Assembly: GCA_963402885.1 (NCBI GenBank)
Contig: OY727093.1
Location: forward strand, 7,389,501 to 7,453,500
DNA from: Antedon bifida
Taxonomy: Eukaryota; Echinodermata; Crinoidea; Comatulida; Antedonidae
DNA length: 64,000 nt
Direction: 5' to 3'
Shown in pieces: positions 22,717 through 37,222 of the stretch (its first letter is position 1; the number at the start of each line of letters is the position of its first letter). The notes under the pieces are model-generated. The model was given only the letters and a program-made list of their open reading frames with translations, was not told the DNA's origin and ran no database searches. A program made the position numbers and the translations under genes.

Positions 22717-25700
22717 ATTTAGCAGATTTTAAGCATGATGTTTTATCCCAGGTGTGAAGTAAACGGTAAGGAAGATGTATCAATCCTTAATCTTGTTTAA
22801 GCCTGCTCCTCTAGGCTATGTACGTACAGTACCCATCTGTAGCTACATCACACTTAGCGGTATAAAGCTCTTTGATGTTGTCGTATTACTGATAAGGCAT
22901 TTCCTTAAACCATAGAATTGTCAACAACACCATGAATTAATCATTAGCAGACAATTTGAACAATTAAACTGTATGTATCTATTTTGTTCCGTTTGTAATT
23001 TTCGCTGCGTGTGCCTTCGGGTTCCGGTTTTTTCTTCGATAATTTGCATTGTGTAGGCCTACCGTATATTATAGGATATATCGGCATCCTTACACGGCGA
23101 GTTGACAATACAAAACGTATAGGCCTACATAACAATTAAATAATATAATGATCTTATGGTTATAAAGTTATTATGTTATTTATATTTTCCGCGCCATTGA
23201 CGGAATAGCAATAATACTGGCATTCATGTCTGGTGGTTATGCTTCATTGTTACAAAAAAGTAGCGCCGTACTCTTAATAGGTGCGTCCAAATTAGTCGAC
23301 AATAAAAAAAAGAATAGAAATATTATTTGTACACACTATAATAAAAAAATAAACATATTGATCAAGTTGCACGGCAATGTACAATAGTTGTATAAGGCAA
23401 AATATTGTAAAGTTATTTGTGTTTGATTGTAGTGAACGCACTATTATGTCGAGTGTGCAGCTGATCATGTACGTTCAAATAACAGTACTATTACTAGTAT
23501 AATGCTTTACAAGTATAACACTTACAATGAATACAGTTACACAATTAGAGGATTTACTTTATAAAACATCTGTTGGGCAACTGTTTTTTAAGTTGTTTTG
23601 TATATAATATAATGATTATTAAATAATAAAAACATTTCTAATGCGCTTTAAAAAGTCATGATCAGTGAATTCCATCAGAGTCAGACGGATCGGGCTAAAT
23701 CTCTACGGATTAGGGCCTAAATAGGAATGTATTTTAAACATTGTAATTAATATAGGCCTAATTAAGGCTATATTAATCAACACATTGATATTGTGCGAAG
23801 CTTAACATAAGCTTAATGAATTGTATATTACTACTTTTATTGATAATTGTTTTCAGGTTTAAAAACCATCAGAATAAAGTATCATATATCATGAAATTGA
23901 CATCATACCGATTCATTTTTCAAGCTTCACGTTTATAATTTTGTGTTTACAAATACCATGATCAACCCCCTAATAAATAGAAAGATGTTCTGTTGGGAAG
24001 CCGACCTAAACCGATATATCGTGCAAACACTTTCTCAATCTGTCTACAGTCCCGTTAAACAACAGAGTCGGTTCGTTTGAGAACAAGCTAAATGCCTTCC
24101 ATGTACTAACCTCACTACGTCCAGTCGCTCACCCGTGGCTGCTAAATGGTCCATAAACTAGTATTTATGTGAAAGTTACAAGAATAATACCAATTATCAT
24201 CACCGTAAATCAATTAAATTCGAAAATTATTTGACGTTTTACTACTACATTCGTTAACAATCTAAAATAGACCAATAATCATCGAAACTTATTGTGTCTA
24301 ACGTTCGGTAATCTTTACATTACAAAGGTCATTTTGTTTTCAATAGGCCTACACTTTACATTATGTAAAAGAGAAAAATTAACCAAAAGTAGTTATGTTG
24401 GTATTTGCTTCTTTTGATAAAACATGAAGTTAAAAACTGATTATAAATTGATTTAAAAAATCTAAAGAGAAAAGAACCCAGGCAGAGGCTATTATTTAGA
24501 TATTACACATTTCAGTAGGCTCAATTTATGTTAAAGTATAATACACTGGAACAAACAACATAAGTAAGTAGATTACATTAGTTCTTATTTAAAAAATAAT
24601 TAAATATAAAGGAATATCTCGTTTTTAAATTATTTAATTGTATTATTTCACTTGAATTGAAACAGCATTTACATATCTTTATATAGCCTAATAATTCACC
24701 GTCTGATGTTCCTAAAGTTAATTAGTTGGGTCCAGATGAATTGATTCCATAGTACTGTTTTCTTTCTGAATATGAATTATTTAATTATCGAAAAATAACC
24801 TCTATTATAATAACTGTATTCAACATTCTATAAACTATATTCTTTTATAGTATTTATTAAGAAAATCAAACCAGATTACATTAGCATTGTTCAAATCATT
24901 CTGTAGATTCGAACACATACAATTTAAAAGAACAAATACATAACGAACAGATTATCGTAGACCCATACCATCTAACTTAGAACATTACAACGGCGCGATA
25001 CAACAAGTATATTTATAAGAAGAAAGTAAGTATATAGGCCTATTGACTTTACACATTTTTATATAGTATTATTTAGTGGTATACCGTGTATACACTGTAC
25101 ATTGCATTCGAAGGTCAGTAATAATGTCTAAACAGTGTGAGTTAACATACTGCTACAGTTTGCAGTTGCCTAATATTTCAACACATTATCAAATGTTAGA
25201 CTACATAATACGTTTGAAATCATCAATTAAATGTACTTTATTGAGATAATCGTTAAGTAGAGATTGTTTAATTCCAAATCATTTAATCAATTCGTTACAT
25301 TTCAAACAATCATACAACAAGTCGATATGGTAATTATTTAAATAGCCCACAGAAAACTACAGAAATCACATCAAATAAATTATTATAAATTATTATATTG
25401 ATATTTAAATTCATATAGAATATAAAATGTAATAGTTCAGTTCATGTAAAATGTATTCTCTACGTCTTCTACCGTAGAACACTAAACGCATTGGTTATAA
25501 ACTAAAGACGGAGATAATTGAAGTTGACGATGTGTAAAGACAATTTACGATTAACAAAATTCGACTGGAAATTCATTTACAATTGAGAAATTGAACAAAT
25601 ACAATGTTTTGTAGACTTAAATTCAGTAAATAAGTAAAACATACAGATATTTATATTTTTCAAAATTACATTTTCAATATATTTGAAATATTAAATTGAT

Positions 25701-27374
25701 AATGATGATAATTTAAGTTTCTTATTCTTTAATTTATAATTAAAGTAAGGGCTTACTGTAAAATGATTATATTTGTTCTATTATTTGTTTCGGATAAGTT
25801 CGCTGGTCTTAAACACAAGCAAAATTAGTTTATTAGGCCTACGGTATATACAGACTTGTATTACTGTATTTATAGTTAATTGCATTGCCGTAATTAATAA
25901 TTACATTAATATTTAATTACATTGTATCGATGGTTCACATGAATATAGCAATTCATGTTACTTTGTTATAGGCCCTGTCATAAAAAATCCAAAGAGTAGC
26001 ACTCTCTCCATTTTAAATGTTGCTGAACAGTGTGTTTCGGAATAAGTATACTTAGGCCTATACTATATAATACTATAGGTGTAACACGTGAGATGCAGTA
26101 CGGTACTGTATCAATTGCATTACTGTACTTACATATACTTCATTTACTCAACTGCTTACTCAATTATATTTCGTATTTAGACAATAGCATTGATGTCTTT
26201 GTTTCTGTATTTCAAAATAAAGTTCAATAGAGTTGTCTGGTCTCTATATTTGGTGTTGCCTAATGGCCTAACAATAAAAAGACTATTTAAAATTAGCCCT
26301 TTGTGTTTTTTTAAATAACTTTTACTAAAATAAAAAATCTTATAACTAACAACTGAATATTAATGTAGGCTCCCTAAGATAACAAGACTACGGTGAAATA
26401 ATACTGAAACCAATAACTTACATTTTAGCCAAGCCAAAGAGTGCACAAAGTTTGGGAATATTACCGGTGTGAACAGTATAAAAGAAAAGGTGTTAGGCCT
26501 ATGTTATTGCTATTCACATCAAATACTAAATAAAATCAAATATACTTTTATTCATCATCGTTAATTATGATAAATAAATCAGACAAATTAGGTCGAAAAG
26601 GAGATGAAAAGGAAACACATAACAACTGCAAATGAGCTTGATAAAAGTGGGACTTGAAATTTACGAGAAAAAAGAAAAACAAAAGTATCTAAAAAGTATT
26701 TAAATGACTACGGCATTAAGCTTTTAAATATTTTGAGTCAAAGTAAACAAGTTTGTTCCACAATGTTACCAAACCGAAACAGTAATAATAATCACACATA
26801 ACGGTATATTATATATATATATCTTTTTTTTATAGGCCTACAGTCCTAATCACAGTTTCTGTTGCTGATTTTGTGCAATCATTTTAACAATTGATAATAT
26901 ACGGTCATTGCTGTTACTGATTTTGTGCAATAACTTTAATATCAGATACGAGTTTTGCGTTTTTTCATCATTATGTATTACGGTATTGCCATTACTGTGA
27001 TATATATTTTTTTTTTATTCTGTGATAAATGATAGGCCTAATTTATGTTATTGACAAAAAGGCTAATATTTAATTTTCCCCATCATTTAAGGGCATTTTT
27101 ATTTCGTATTATAATATCTTAGTATGTTCTTGTTATACAACCATTAGGCCAAGTAGTAGTTGAAAACGTATTGACTACCCGTATATCAATTATTGTTTAC
27201 ATTTACTTCGTTAGGAATAAGATTACTCTCTCGAAAGCTAAATTGTCTTTTGTTGATGATGCGACTAATATGCGATTTCCACATGTTTGTAAATAGCCGA
27301 GACTAGCAATTTATCAAATCCATTAAGAATGTCATTTTATCATATTCTCCACTTTGCAGAGCATTAAGTGAACG

Positions 27375-27532
27375 CTGATTGGCTGATAACACTCCCCAAG
27401 TCTTGATAGGTGCAAACGCCAGGGTGCGTCCTGTATGAAGCGAGGAACGAGGAGCACAGGTAGTAAATCCGCTAAATCTCCTCGAAGAGAGTCATAAAAC
27501 CTGCGAAACGAGGTCACAAATCAATCGCCTAG
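27375..27532 (+). promoter_or_regulatory. Hox8 proximal promoter / 5' UTR with CCAAT box
   Basis: CTGATTGG (inverted CCAAT) lies at 27375-27382, 158 bp before the Hox8 ATG. Hox7 has the same octamer at 53381-53388, 160 bp before its ATG. The stretch is GC-richer than its surroundings, has no TATA box at a useful distance, and contains GTCATAAAAC (27491-27500), which resembles a Cdx/posterior Hox site. The transcription start is not determinable. Confidence 0.5.
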
Positions 27533-28052
27533 ATGACTTCATACTTTTTGAACTCACTATTTACTAAATACCAGCCGGGAGAATCTTGGTATCCTAGCGG
27601 TTTTGACCCGGTTCCTCCGCAAAAGAACAGAACCTACGATACGACGGGATTTAATTTCGTCAGTGCCGCCGCTACTTACGGAAGTTATGAATGCACCGGT
27701 TCTACACCGATCGTACCTAGTGTAAATCCCACCTCCCTCCCTGGATCCTACGGGTATCCAGCCTGTGCGTTTTCTCAGAATTACAGTCAAGCTAGCTACC
27801 AGGAACATTACGGGAACGGGTACACTGGTAACTTCGCGCCCCCAGCTTACAGCTGTAGTTGGATACCGAAGCCCGGCGAAGCAGGGAGGATTAGAACAAG
27901 TGGGGGAAATTCATGGATGGCATTTGAAAAGAACAATAACTATGAACCATCAGACAGAAAAGATGACAATATTTTAAGTACAAAAGAAAGAACAGAAGAT
28001 GAACTTCAGCCTCAGTACAAAGGACCCGTCTATAATTGGATGAAAATACCAG
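27533..28052 (+). CDS. Hox8: Hox8 exon 1 (N-terminal region and hexapeptide)
   Basis: Exon 1 codes for residues 1-173 plus one base of codon 174. The ATG at 27533 is supported by the conserved Hox N-terminus: MTSYFLNSLFTKYQPGESWY matches the Hox7 start in this window (SYFVNTLFSKYQPGDAFYPS). The middle is rich in S, G, Y and P (YGYPACAF, NYSQASYQEHYGNGY). Near the end is the hexapeptide YNWMKI at residues 167-172, the motif that contacts PBC/Exd cofactors. It has N where YPWM has P. The donor is CCAG/GTGAGA at 28052/28053, phase 1. A frame running on to about 28099 is intron read-through. With exon 2 the protein is 264 aa. Hox8 is a central-class Hox transcription factor in the nucleus. Confidence 0.93.
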
Positions 28053-30261
28053 GTGAGATACAGCATTATACTGTATTTGTTTTTATATCTTTTGTGTAAA
28101 CGCATCGGTAATATAGTTAGTTTCAATATATACTGCAATATTACAGCAATTTATTTTAATTGATGAGGTATATTTTAACTGATTGAAGTATTAAGACAAA
28201 TTGAAGTATTTTATGAATTATATTAATCTTTAATATTTTAGTATAATTTACGAATTAGGCCCTCATTAATTGGTACCGTATCGTACATTAAATATAAATA
28301 TCCATTATTTATGATCAAATAATATTATATTAAACTTAAAAAGTGATGGGAATTATTCATTAATAAAGGCATATGATTCGTACTGGATTATTTTCGATAC
28401 AGCAAGGAAGAGTCTTTCCTGAATACAGCATATACTGTATAACCATGGAGGAAATACTGTATAACAGGGCTCGATACAAAGATACCCACCACAGTTGCTG
28501 TTGATATTTATACTTATAGGCCTACACAATGTTGGTGGGCGATTTTTTTCATTTACAAAAAAAACCCATTATGCCTTATTCAGTGTTATTCTACATCACT
28601 AAACCAAAAGTTAACAAATACATTTTTAATGTACTGCATTATTTGAAATACTCCTTATGACTATGTATATTTGAAAATGTTCGCTTGAGTGTAATGTTTA
28701 CCTTATAGGCATATTTGTATATAATTAAATAGTCCCAAAACATTGTCACTGGAATTAGGTTAAACTAAAACTTTGGTTTAGCATTAAATCATTCTTAATT
28801 AACAACTGGACACCGTACTGCTTAGAATCCGAACTAGAATTCGCTTACTATTTTAATTGCATTATAAGAAGGGTAATAAAATCCACGTTACGTGCAGTAT
28901 TCAATAATACTATGCTATTATCCATATTAAAATATATTTATAGCTTTATATTACCTAACAATAATGTTAGGCCTACATACAAAGTTAAAATATCTGTGGA
29001 GGACAATCGGTGCGTTAAATGTCACCACATGTGTTAAAATTGAATTAGGCTTCGAAGAACCATGAATTCTTCCATGAAAAACATACTATACTCTACCGAA
29101 ATTATATGTGAAATTTATTTGTTATTTAGTCACACTACACAAGATTATAAACTAAAAAATGTTAAATCATTAATTATTATTGTACGAATATCGATGATAG
29201 CTTACAAGAAGGTAAAATTAAATAACAGTTACAGCAGAAAAATTAATATGGGCATACAAGTAACAGCTTTACAGTAAGAAACCTAAGTTTAGGTATAATT
29301 TAAAAAGATCCAATAATTTAATAACGAACGACACAATAGCAAGCTTGACAATATGATTTATATACAATAAGATTTTTTTTTAGTTCTACAGTAATTGCAT
29401 TATCGATTTATTTAGATGAATTAAGACACTTTGATTTGACAATTTACAAGTTTTTTTTATATATAAAAAAACAACACTGTGTGCAGCTATCATCCAATTC
29501 TTAGTGTTAGGTCTGTATCTCAAACTTATGATACTCAAATATAAACTCAAATATATATCAAACTATGCCAAGCACCATAGGATATTTCCATAAATGTATG
29601 CAGAATCTTGTTGCATCACGACTATGTTAAGAGTTAGGTTAGAGTATATTATATTATTGGGGCGATACTTGTGAAACCACGGTATTTTCCTATGATAAAC
29701 TGGAGAAATTTAGATACAGGTAGGCCTTATCGAGAATCGGATAACAATCAGGGCAATGTTGAACTTATTTCTTCGTGGTCGAATAGCTTACTGAATGGCC
29801 AATACAGCATAGTTTTCATTAGAATTAGTATATACATATTCAGTAGTGTTACGATCCGATTAAAAGCTTTACATTTTCTTAATGATGCGGACACATGTAA
29901 ACTGACAAACGTCCAATTAGTAAACTATCAAAATAAGATAATATTCGGTTTCGGTTACATGGTACTTTGTATCATCATCATACGGTATATGGTATTAACT
30001 CATCAAGAATAACTTTTTGTTTACAACATTATTAAATATATACATTAGAAAATGTTTATTGTCGTCTTTTAAAAGCACCTATCACTCAATGTTCTATCAT
30101 TCTATTTATACCATTTTTGATGATTCACCTACTATAACTATTGTTCATAAATAAATGCACTTTATTAAATTACTATTACTTATTGTATTATTATGTTATA
30201 TGTAGACGGAAGTGACGTAGTTTTCATCTTAACGATGTTATAAAAATATCACTCTATAGAA

Positions 30262-30300
30262 TAGAAACACTGAAAATATCAGCTATTTTCAGTGTTTCTA
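30262..30300. repeat. perfect 17-bp hairpin in Hox8 intron
   Basis: The left arm TAGAAACACTGAAAATA (30262-30278) is exactly complementary to TATTTTCAGTGTTTCTA (30284-30300) with a 5-base loop TCAGC. The short loop and perfect arms suggest a foldback element or structural site rather than a microRNA precursor. Confidence 0.6.
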
Positions 30301-30365
30301 TCTTTATCATTTTTCGTTAAAAATCAAGTTCCACATACATGCCCTCAAACCGTTCAATTATAAAA

Positions 30366-30432
30366 CTATTAGTTCCAGAATACGGTACATATATTTATAT
30401 AATAGATAAGTACCGTATTGTGGAACTAATAG
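30366..30432. ncRNA. pre-miRNA-sized hairpin in Hox8 intron (candidate only)
   Basis: A 23-base left arm, CTATTAGTTCCAGAATACGG plus TAC (30366-30388), pairs with 30410-30432 with one mismatch and a 21-base loop. Total length is 67 nt, the size of an animal pre-miRNA. I do not recognise the arms as a known Hox-cluster miRNA (miR-10, iab-4). Near-perfect pairing is also typical of small foldback transposons, so this is a candidate only. Confidence 0.3.
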
Positions 30433-33400
30433 TGTATATTTATACATTATAAAACAGTGTTTATATTTTAAACAGTACATAATGAAAATACGTTTAGTTA
30501 TTTTTTTATGCAATATGATTGTAAGTCTATTGCATTCCAGTAACGAAATGATTCGAATCAATGGTCAAATGTGACACACTGGGGAGATGTTGAAAAGACC
30601 GACAGTTGCTCTTAAACATATCGTAAAATAGTCAAAGTGTCTCTGGCAATTGCCAACACAAGCGTCAATTGATAGGCAATTCCTAAAATTAAAATAAAAA
30701 CAACTATAAATCATCGTACGTTACGGTACGCTTACTTGAATATTAAAATGATGACTTACATATTCATATTTAAATATGAATATTCATTAGCGGTAGTACT
30801 TTATTTTGTTTGTATCATGGAAGAATTATTATTAATTTCTTCTATTTTAAAGGCATTGATTAATATTCGGCTATTTACTAACTAAAGATGAGGTAGTAAC
30901 TGTCATTCCGAATTAGAAACATCATAGACATTTTCTAAATTAGGCCTAATGCTTAGAAATTTGCATAAATTACCATATATTCCCAAATATGGAACATCAC
31001 TATATATATATGTATGTTATCTATTTTATCTTATCTCTAGTACTCTATAATTGCATTATCGGATGTTATTCTAAATTCATATTTAATAATAATCACCGTA
31101 TGAAATTATTTACCACCATTCATAATAACTAATAATCTACAGATCTGTCACAATTATTGTATTATATTAATTCCAATTAATATTTTGAATATGATGAACA
31201 TAATAATTTCAGTTCCTAATAGGACTATTGTTATTAAATAAAATAGGAAATCGAATAAGTGGGGTAACGGAAGATTTGATAGAATTATCGAACGCCTATT
31301 TTGGATCATAATTTCACACGTATTGCCAACTTGACAAGGGTCCATAGAGAATTAAGAAAATGAATTATACATTTTGATATGAAGGGCCAATTCATTTTTA
31401 GAGGTCAGGTTCAGCAAAAGACAATCGGGATAGGTAGTAAGTTGTTGGTCTACGGTACAAAAGTTCATGAAAAACCGATATGTTTTCATTTTCTCCGGTG
31501 AATATCAAGAAAATTGATGGCTTTTAGTCAGACTTTCAAGTGAAGGTTAAGTTATAAAACATATGATTGGGATTGATATTTGGACAACCACTGATTGTTA
31601 ATTATTAGTAGTATTGTCTATAAATATATAGACTATGTCTGAATATGTGAGTGAACAGTTACTGCAACGAAAGTTGTTTAAAACTATGGAACGTTCGTGG
31701 GTTACGGAATAAATTTACAAAATAACTAAAATATTATAGGCCTATAATCAATTTTATCATTTATAATAAACGAATCTGAATTGTTGCAAAAAAGTGTTTT
31801 AGCTTAGGTTTAACATTTGAGTCAGCGAATTTAATAATATACAGATAAAGATTATAGAGAAATCAAAACATTGAGATGAGATGTAAACAGAAATAACGGT
31901 AATAATAACTGATGAGTGTTTTGTAGAAGTCTTTAATATCTAGAACTTATAATTGGCAATGCTAAACTGTGTATACTCTTTTGATATTATTTCAAAACTA
32001 TAGTTTATGGAGGGAAAGAAGACGTCGTATTCAATTTTGAGTATTTTGATGTATTGGCACCCTATATAGTTTATATATAATATTGTTAAATTTACATTAA
32101 ATTATTGTCACGCTTCCGGCTGATATTGGTCCCTGGTGGTAGAAAGGTTGACTCGAAAATAGGTTGGAAATTATGTAGTAAATATATATAATGGTAAATT
32201 GATCTGCCTCCACTCTATAGAATAGAAAGAACATTAGCAATATTATTCAATTTATTTTTATAATTTTTTATTAACCATCCTCTCATCATCATGGTTCTCA
32301 AAGAGTTAAAAGATATGGAAAGCATATTTTATACAAACATCATTATCATTCTTTTTGGAACTATTGTGTAAAATACATCCAAAGTCTTATACAACAATTT
32401 GAGGTTTCACAAAATAATGATTTCAGATAGGTGTTGCTTCTGTTTTCTTTGATTTCTAACTTCAGATGATTAGGCTAACCGAAACCGATGCACTGTTCAC
32501 TTTCACTTGCGTTTGCTACCAATTTATCTTGTCGCTTCTTTCTTTGAAGTTTGACCAGGTACGCAAAACATGGGCCCTGTCTGGGGGACTGGACACTGTT
32601 TTGATTTCTCTTATTATTGTTCTCATTCTAGACCTAATGATTTAGAAAGAATGTATAAAAGACGTGTTTATTTTACAGTTGGGAACCGCAAGATTATCTA
32701 TCCTTGAAGGAACACTAAGCAAACTAATTTTTCATTTATAAAGACCCATTGCCTTCAGATGTTACAGACAAATCTGTCTGTTAACGGGTAACTATTCCTT
32801 TACGTTGCCGACTATCAGCGAAAACCCTGGTAGTTGTTTTCTTACGTCTAAACACGAATGAAATAGATGTTTAATTAAACATAAAGCAGAATAAGTATAC
32901 TTTAGTTTGTAATGTCCAGTCAAAGGTATCCCTAGTTATTTTTGGATACATTATCTTAAACTTAAGTTTAACCATTGTGAGTCAAAATTAACAAAATTAA
33001 TGAAACCAAAATTCACATAATAATGTTGTATAAAAGGAGCAAGATTTGTTAAATTTCACGGTTAAAGATTTAGGAACATTTTAAAAATCTTAAATCATCG
33101 ACTTAAGATCAAAATCAATTTTCAAATTAAAACAAACGAGAAAAGAAAATGAAATATGCTATTTTTAGTTTTATAAGATAGGCCAAAGAGCCATCGTACT
33201 AATTATACACGTTTCTGTGTAGGAATAAGGAAAATAAAGTAGTGTGAGCCTATGGTTACTTTACAATTACTTACGTTCAAGTTTGGAAGGCGTGCGCTAT
33301 TATACGGTTACTAAAATTTCAATAAATAGTGTTTTAACTTTTTAAGAATTTTACCGGTAGTTTTTCCGCTGTTCCGAAATATAGAAAGTTTCAAGAACGT

Positions 33401-33892
33401 AATAGATTTATAAACAATCTCACGGTAACTTTCATGAGTTAGGCTCAAGGAAAACATAATTCCAGACATTATCCTTCGGTAACAGCGGGTAGATTAAAGG
33501 AGGACCAGGAATGACAAGGATACGGCACTTTTGAAGTGTCAAACTTGTTCACGGATACATTCCAGTATGGAAAAATGTACTTTTACCTTTCACTGAAATT
33601 CTCCCAAAATAAGGAAGAAAAAATAATAATAAGGGTCACGTTAATTTTCTACAAAGTGCCTATATTCTGCCCACGGCAGCGTAAATATATAGTTATATAA
33701 CTTAGGGCCGTATAGTTGAGTACATCGGGAAAAAATGTATGCCAACGGGCCAAAAATGAACACATTATAAAATAAGGCCTTATCTGCTACCATTAGAGAT
33801 AACTAGCTATATTTAAATTTGAAAATTTGCAAATTGATTATTCATATTCGATGCTCGTATTAAGTATTTTTAAAACTCGATTACTTGGGTCT

Positions 33893-33960
33893 GAGACAAT
33901 GGTCTCACATCCAATTGCAAGGTGCTCGGTTCAATTCTATGCTGAGTGGAATTTCTATAG
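33893..33960 (+). mobile_element. tRNA-derived SINE-like remnant
   Basis: GGGTCTGAGACAATGGTCTC, then CAATTGCAAGGTGCTC and GGTTCAATTCT resemble the anticodon-side and B-box (GGTTCGANTCC) parts of a tRNA-like SINE head. An A box is not clear, and no tRNA cloverleaf can be drawn. It is therefore not called a tRNA gene. Confidence 0.3.
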
Positions 33961-34460
33961 GTTTTCCACTTAATTAATTTATTTCATGTAGTTATTTCAA
34001 CAATATGTAACGAGGGTGGTCCATCCAGCTGAGGCTTATCATTATGGTTCCTTCTCTCATAGTTTTAAATTAAAATATTCTGATCTTATACATTTGAACA
34101 ATACGTATTTTCAGGGGATTCCCTTTTGTATAGATTTAAAAAAATAGATATAGGTAGATAGATATTACGCATGGTTCTCATAATAGGATTATAGATACAA
34201 ATACGCTTTCAATATTGTACTGTGTACATTCAAGCCTGAGTACAACAATAGTGTAGGCCCTAATGCCGTAAACCATGTTATGCAATATGTAACGTCATTA
34301 CAGTACGGAATGAAATTATAATGTTTAAATTCCGAACGTCAGTAATTAAAATTATACTCAAACGTTTTTCTTACGATATTTGACATACACAGTAGACTAC
34401 TGTATATGTGAAATAAAATATAGGCCTATAAACAATATTTTATTTATTTTAAATTTTTAA

Positions 34461-34742
<282 letters not shown>

Positions 34743-34887
34743 AGGGATTCTACTGTAGTGAGGAAAATCTCATTGACGTATTAAGAACAGAGTTCGTTCA
34801 ATTTATGGACTAAAATAGCATTAAATCAATTAAACAATATTATACCAAAGATGCTTTCAAAATGTGATGTGTCAAAATTGAATACGA

Positions 34888-34893
34888 AATAAA
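34888..34893 (+). promoter_or_regulatory. candidate poly(A) signal of Hox8
   Basis: The first AATAAA after the Hox8 stop lies 146 bases downstream. The MITE copy B begins about 70 bases later, so the 3' UTR may end before it or include it. Confidence 0.35.
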
Positions 34894-34960
34894 TAGCATT
34901 ATCTTGTAAATGGATGGGTGCTGATTGAACGGGACTTGGGGTGATGGTTTTCGACTGAAT

Positions 34961-35107
34961 AGGCTCTGTCTACACAATCAAACTTTATATGATGTGCCCA
35001 TATATGGACATAACGTCATATCACTACCATATTTGGGCATCACTACCACATTTTGGCACATCACACCTTTTTTTGTCAAACTCGTTTGATAGTGTAGACA
35101 AAGCTTA
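34961..35107. mobile_element. TIR MITE, copy B
   Basis: The left end is GCTCTGTCTACACAATCAAAC. The right end is GTTTGATAGTGTAGACAAAG followed by CTTA, its near reverse complement. The interior GATGTGCCCATATATGGACA and the repeated CACTACCA(T/C)ATTT(G)GG match copies A and C. It sits about 220 bp after the Hox8 stop codon. Confidence 0.8.
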
Positions 35108-37130
35108 AGCGGTAATCGTATTTAATTAATATATTTAAAGTATAACAATCCACACATTTGAATGTGTTCTCTTGAAACCAAAAGTAGCCTAGCTCTGTCA
35201 CATTCGTAAACCATCTATACCTTGACAAATAGTAGAATATATAGGCTTAGCCTACATCAGTATTAATTAAATACAGAGATCACTGATGCCGTCTACCATT
35301 GCTGCAGTTGAATAGGAGCGTACAGTATGTAGCTCTAAAACATACACGAAATATAGAATACTACTATTGTACGATTTCACGCCTGTAAATTATGTATATA
35401 TTATATTTTCCCTATTGTATTCGCAGCAAACGAATTATTTGATTCAACATAACAATTGAATAGTTTTTTTAGAATAAATTTATTTTGTTATTTATATAGT
35501 ATATTTTAGCTAATTATGTTTTATTATAAAATGATTTTATGCAACATTTATATTGTGCATGCATGTTATACTGTACTATGAATTATTTTCAATTACTGTA
35601 TTATCATTCATAGTCGGAGGGGCCTAACTCGATCTTTAAGAAAACAACACAAGAGGCTAGCATTGTGTTGTGGTTGGACGCAGCTTAACTGTAGATTATT
35701 TATGTAGATTATTATTTGAAATTTTTATTAATTGTGCGCATCATCATACATTTGATCAATCCCTTGGCCCACATGCAGGCACGGCCACCTGTAGCTAGTC
35801 ACTTAATACACCGACCGTATGTGGGTAGGAAGCCAAGCCAGGACGAGGAATCCCACTACGATTGGGTCTGCCTCTAAACTTTCTGTAAAATACTGTAAAT
35901 ATTGCTAAGAGTTTCGATTTATTAATTGTTGAAGAGTCATTTGTATTGTAAATAAATGCTACTCACCATGACAGAACAAAAGCAGTCGGTGTGACTTATA
36001 TTCCTTGTATCTAAATAATCAACATTTGCTTCCTTTGTCATGGTTTCCATCCTAGACGAAATAGCACATAAAAATCCAGTCATCTGGTAATAACCAATAT
36101 AGATAAGAGACATGATTTTCATTAATCCGAATATAAAGCATTTGAATCCATTATTGGTATAAACATGAACTTGATATTCAACTCCCGTTCAACTGTCTTC
36201 CTCAACACTGACAACAACCACAGCAGTAAGACTAATTGATATGTAAATTAGGCTATGTACAAAAATATTTCATTCGAAACATACCCTCTAACGTGTTAAG
36301 ATTCTTACGTATCTACATGCATACGCAACGAAGAACAATGGACCTATAAAGTATAGGTCCATGATAATGATGATGGTAATGACGATGACGATAAGATTAG
36401 ATAACAACAATGATTATGACATCATGATTTGTTGGTCGGTTTTTGCTAAATGATGTTGATGGAAATGTAACGATACTTTGTTTTGTATTAAAAATAGGAT
36501 AAACTCATGAAAATGTCTTATTATTTATACTGTTAGTACAGTACGTTACATTGTTGAGTACAGTTATACTACAGTTACACTAAAACCATATCTCTCCCAT
36601 ATAGACCGTACCGTATCCTACGCACGGATTTTATTTATGGAAAAACGGAATACAGCGTTATCTTTAAATCAGTGATTACAATTGACACAGATCTGAACAC
36701 ATGTTCTCTACTTCATGTAAATTGCGTTTAACGCTATGATAGCAAACAAAAACACATGGGGTCATAGAGAAACACAAGTAACATTTGTAATGCTTCCTTT
36801 TTACATAAACACCGACTGACAGGAAGACATAATAGAGAAGGGGTACCACGGGTGATTGTTAAAAAATGGTAATCAGTATTGCAAATCATAATCTTGTTAC
36901 ATTATCATAATTATTGTTTACCTTATTGTGAAATTGGTTCGCCAGGTAATTAGGTTAATTTATCTTCTGTGGATTGAAGAATAACTCGTTTGTAAATGCA
37001 ATCAGAAATTGTGCAGATACGTACCCCATCCTATCCCAGACAGACGATAACCGCACGTACCCATTTTCGTTATTATTACGTATGAGACTCATTAATTATT
37101 AACACTGAGCACATGGCGTGTGGAATTATG

Positions 37131-37222
37131 TCATTTGTATTTCAATGTACTGTATAATGTTGTATTATACAGAAAATTGAAGTACAAATAATGTCTATAC
37201 AGTGTATATAATAATAGACATT
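37131..37222. repeat. two adjoining imperfect hairpins
   Basis: TCATTTGTATTTCAAT...CTGTATAAT pairs with TATTATACAG...ATTGAAGTACAAATAATG (37131-37193). Directly after it AATGTCTAT pairs with ATAGACATT (37190-37222). TATACAG/CTGTATA elements occur in both. It could be a MITE remnant. Confidence 0.45.

Larger units (their letters stand above)
3660..27370. other. Hox9/10-Hox8 intergenic region
   Basis: About 24 kb without a recognisable gene. Content is AT-rich DNA with many TAGGCCTA palindromes from 4828 onward, a TIR MITE, short foldbacks, tandem duplications at 14.0, 20.2-20.8 and 21.2 kb, a decayed LINE 3' end, AT microsatellites and CTCF-like GCGCCCCCT cores. A GC-richer patch at about 23.98-24.17 kb, without an open frame, is a candidate cis-regulatory element. 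All other small open frames in this region look like chance, except the frame at 14744-15070, which is listed separately. Confidence 0.7.

Noticed and set aside
27557-27808. Minus-strand and second-frame ORFs across Hox8 exon 1
   Set aside because: They are shadows of the Hox8 coding frame.
29671-30012. 113-codon open frame in the Hox8 intron
   Set aside because: No ATG at its start, no domain, and its C-terminal half is an I/Y/F-rich composition typical of AT-rich non-coding DNA.
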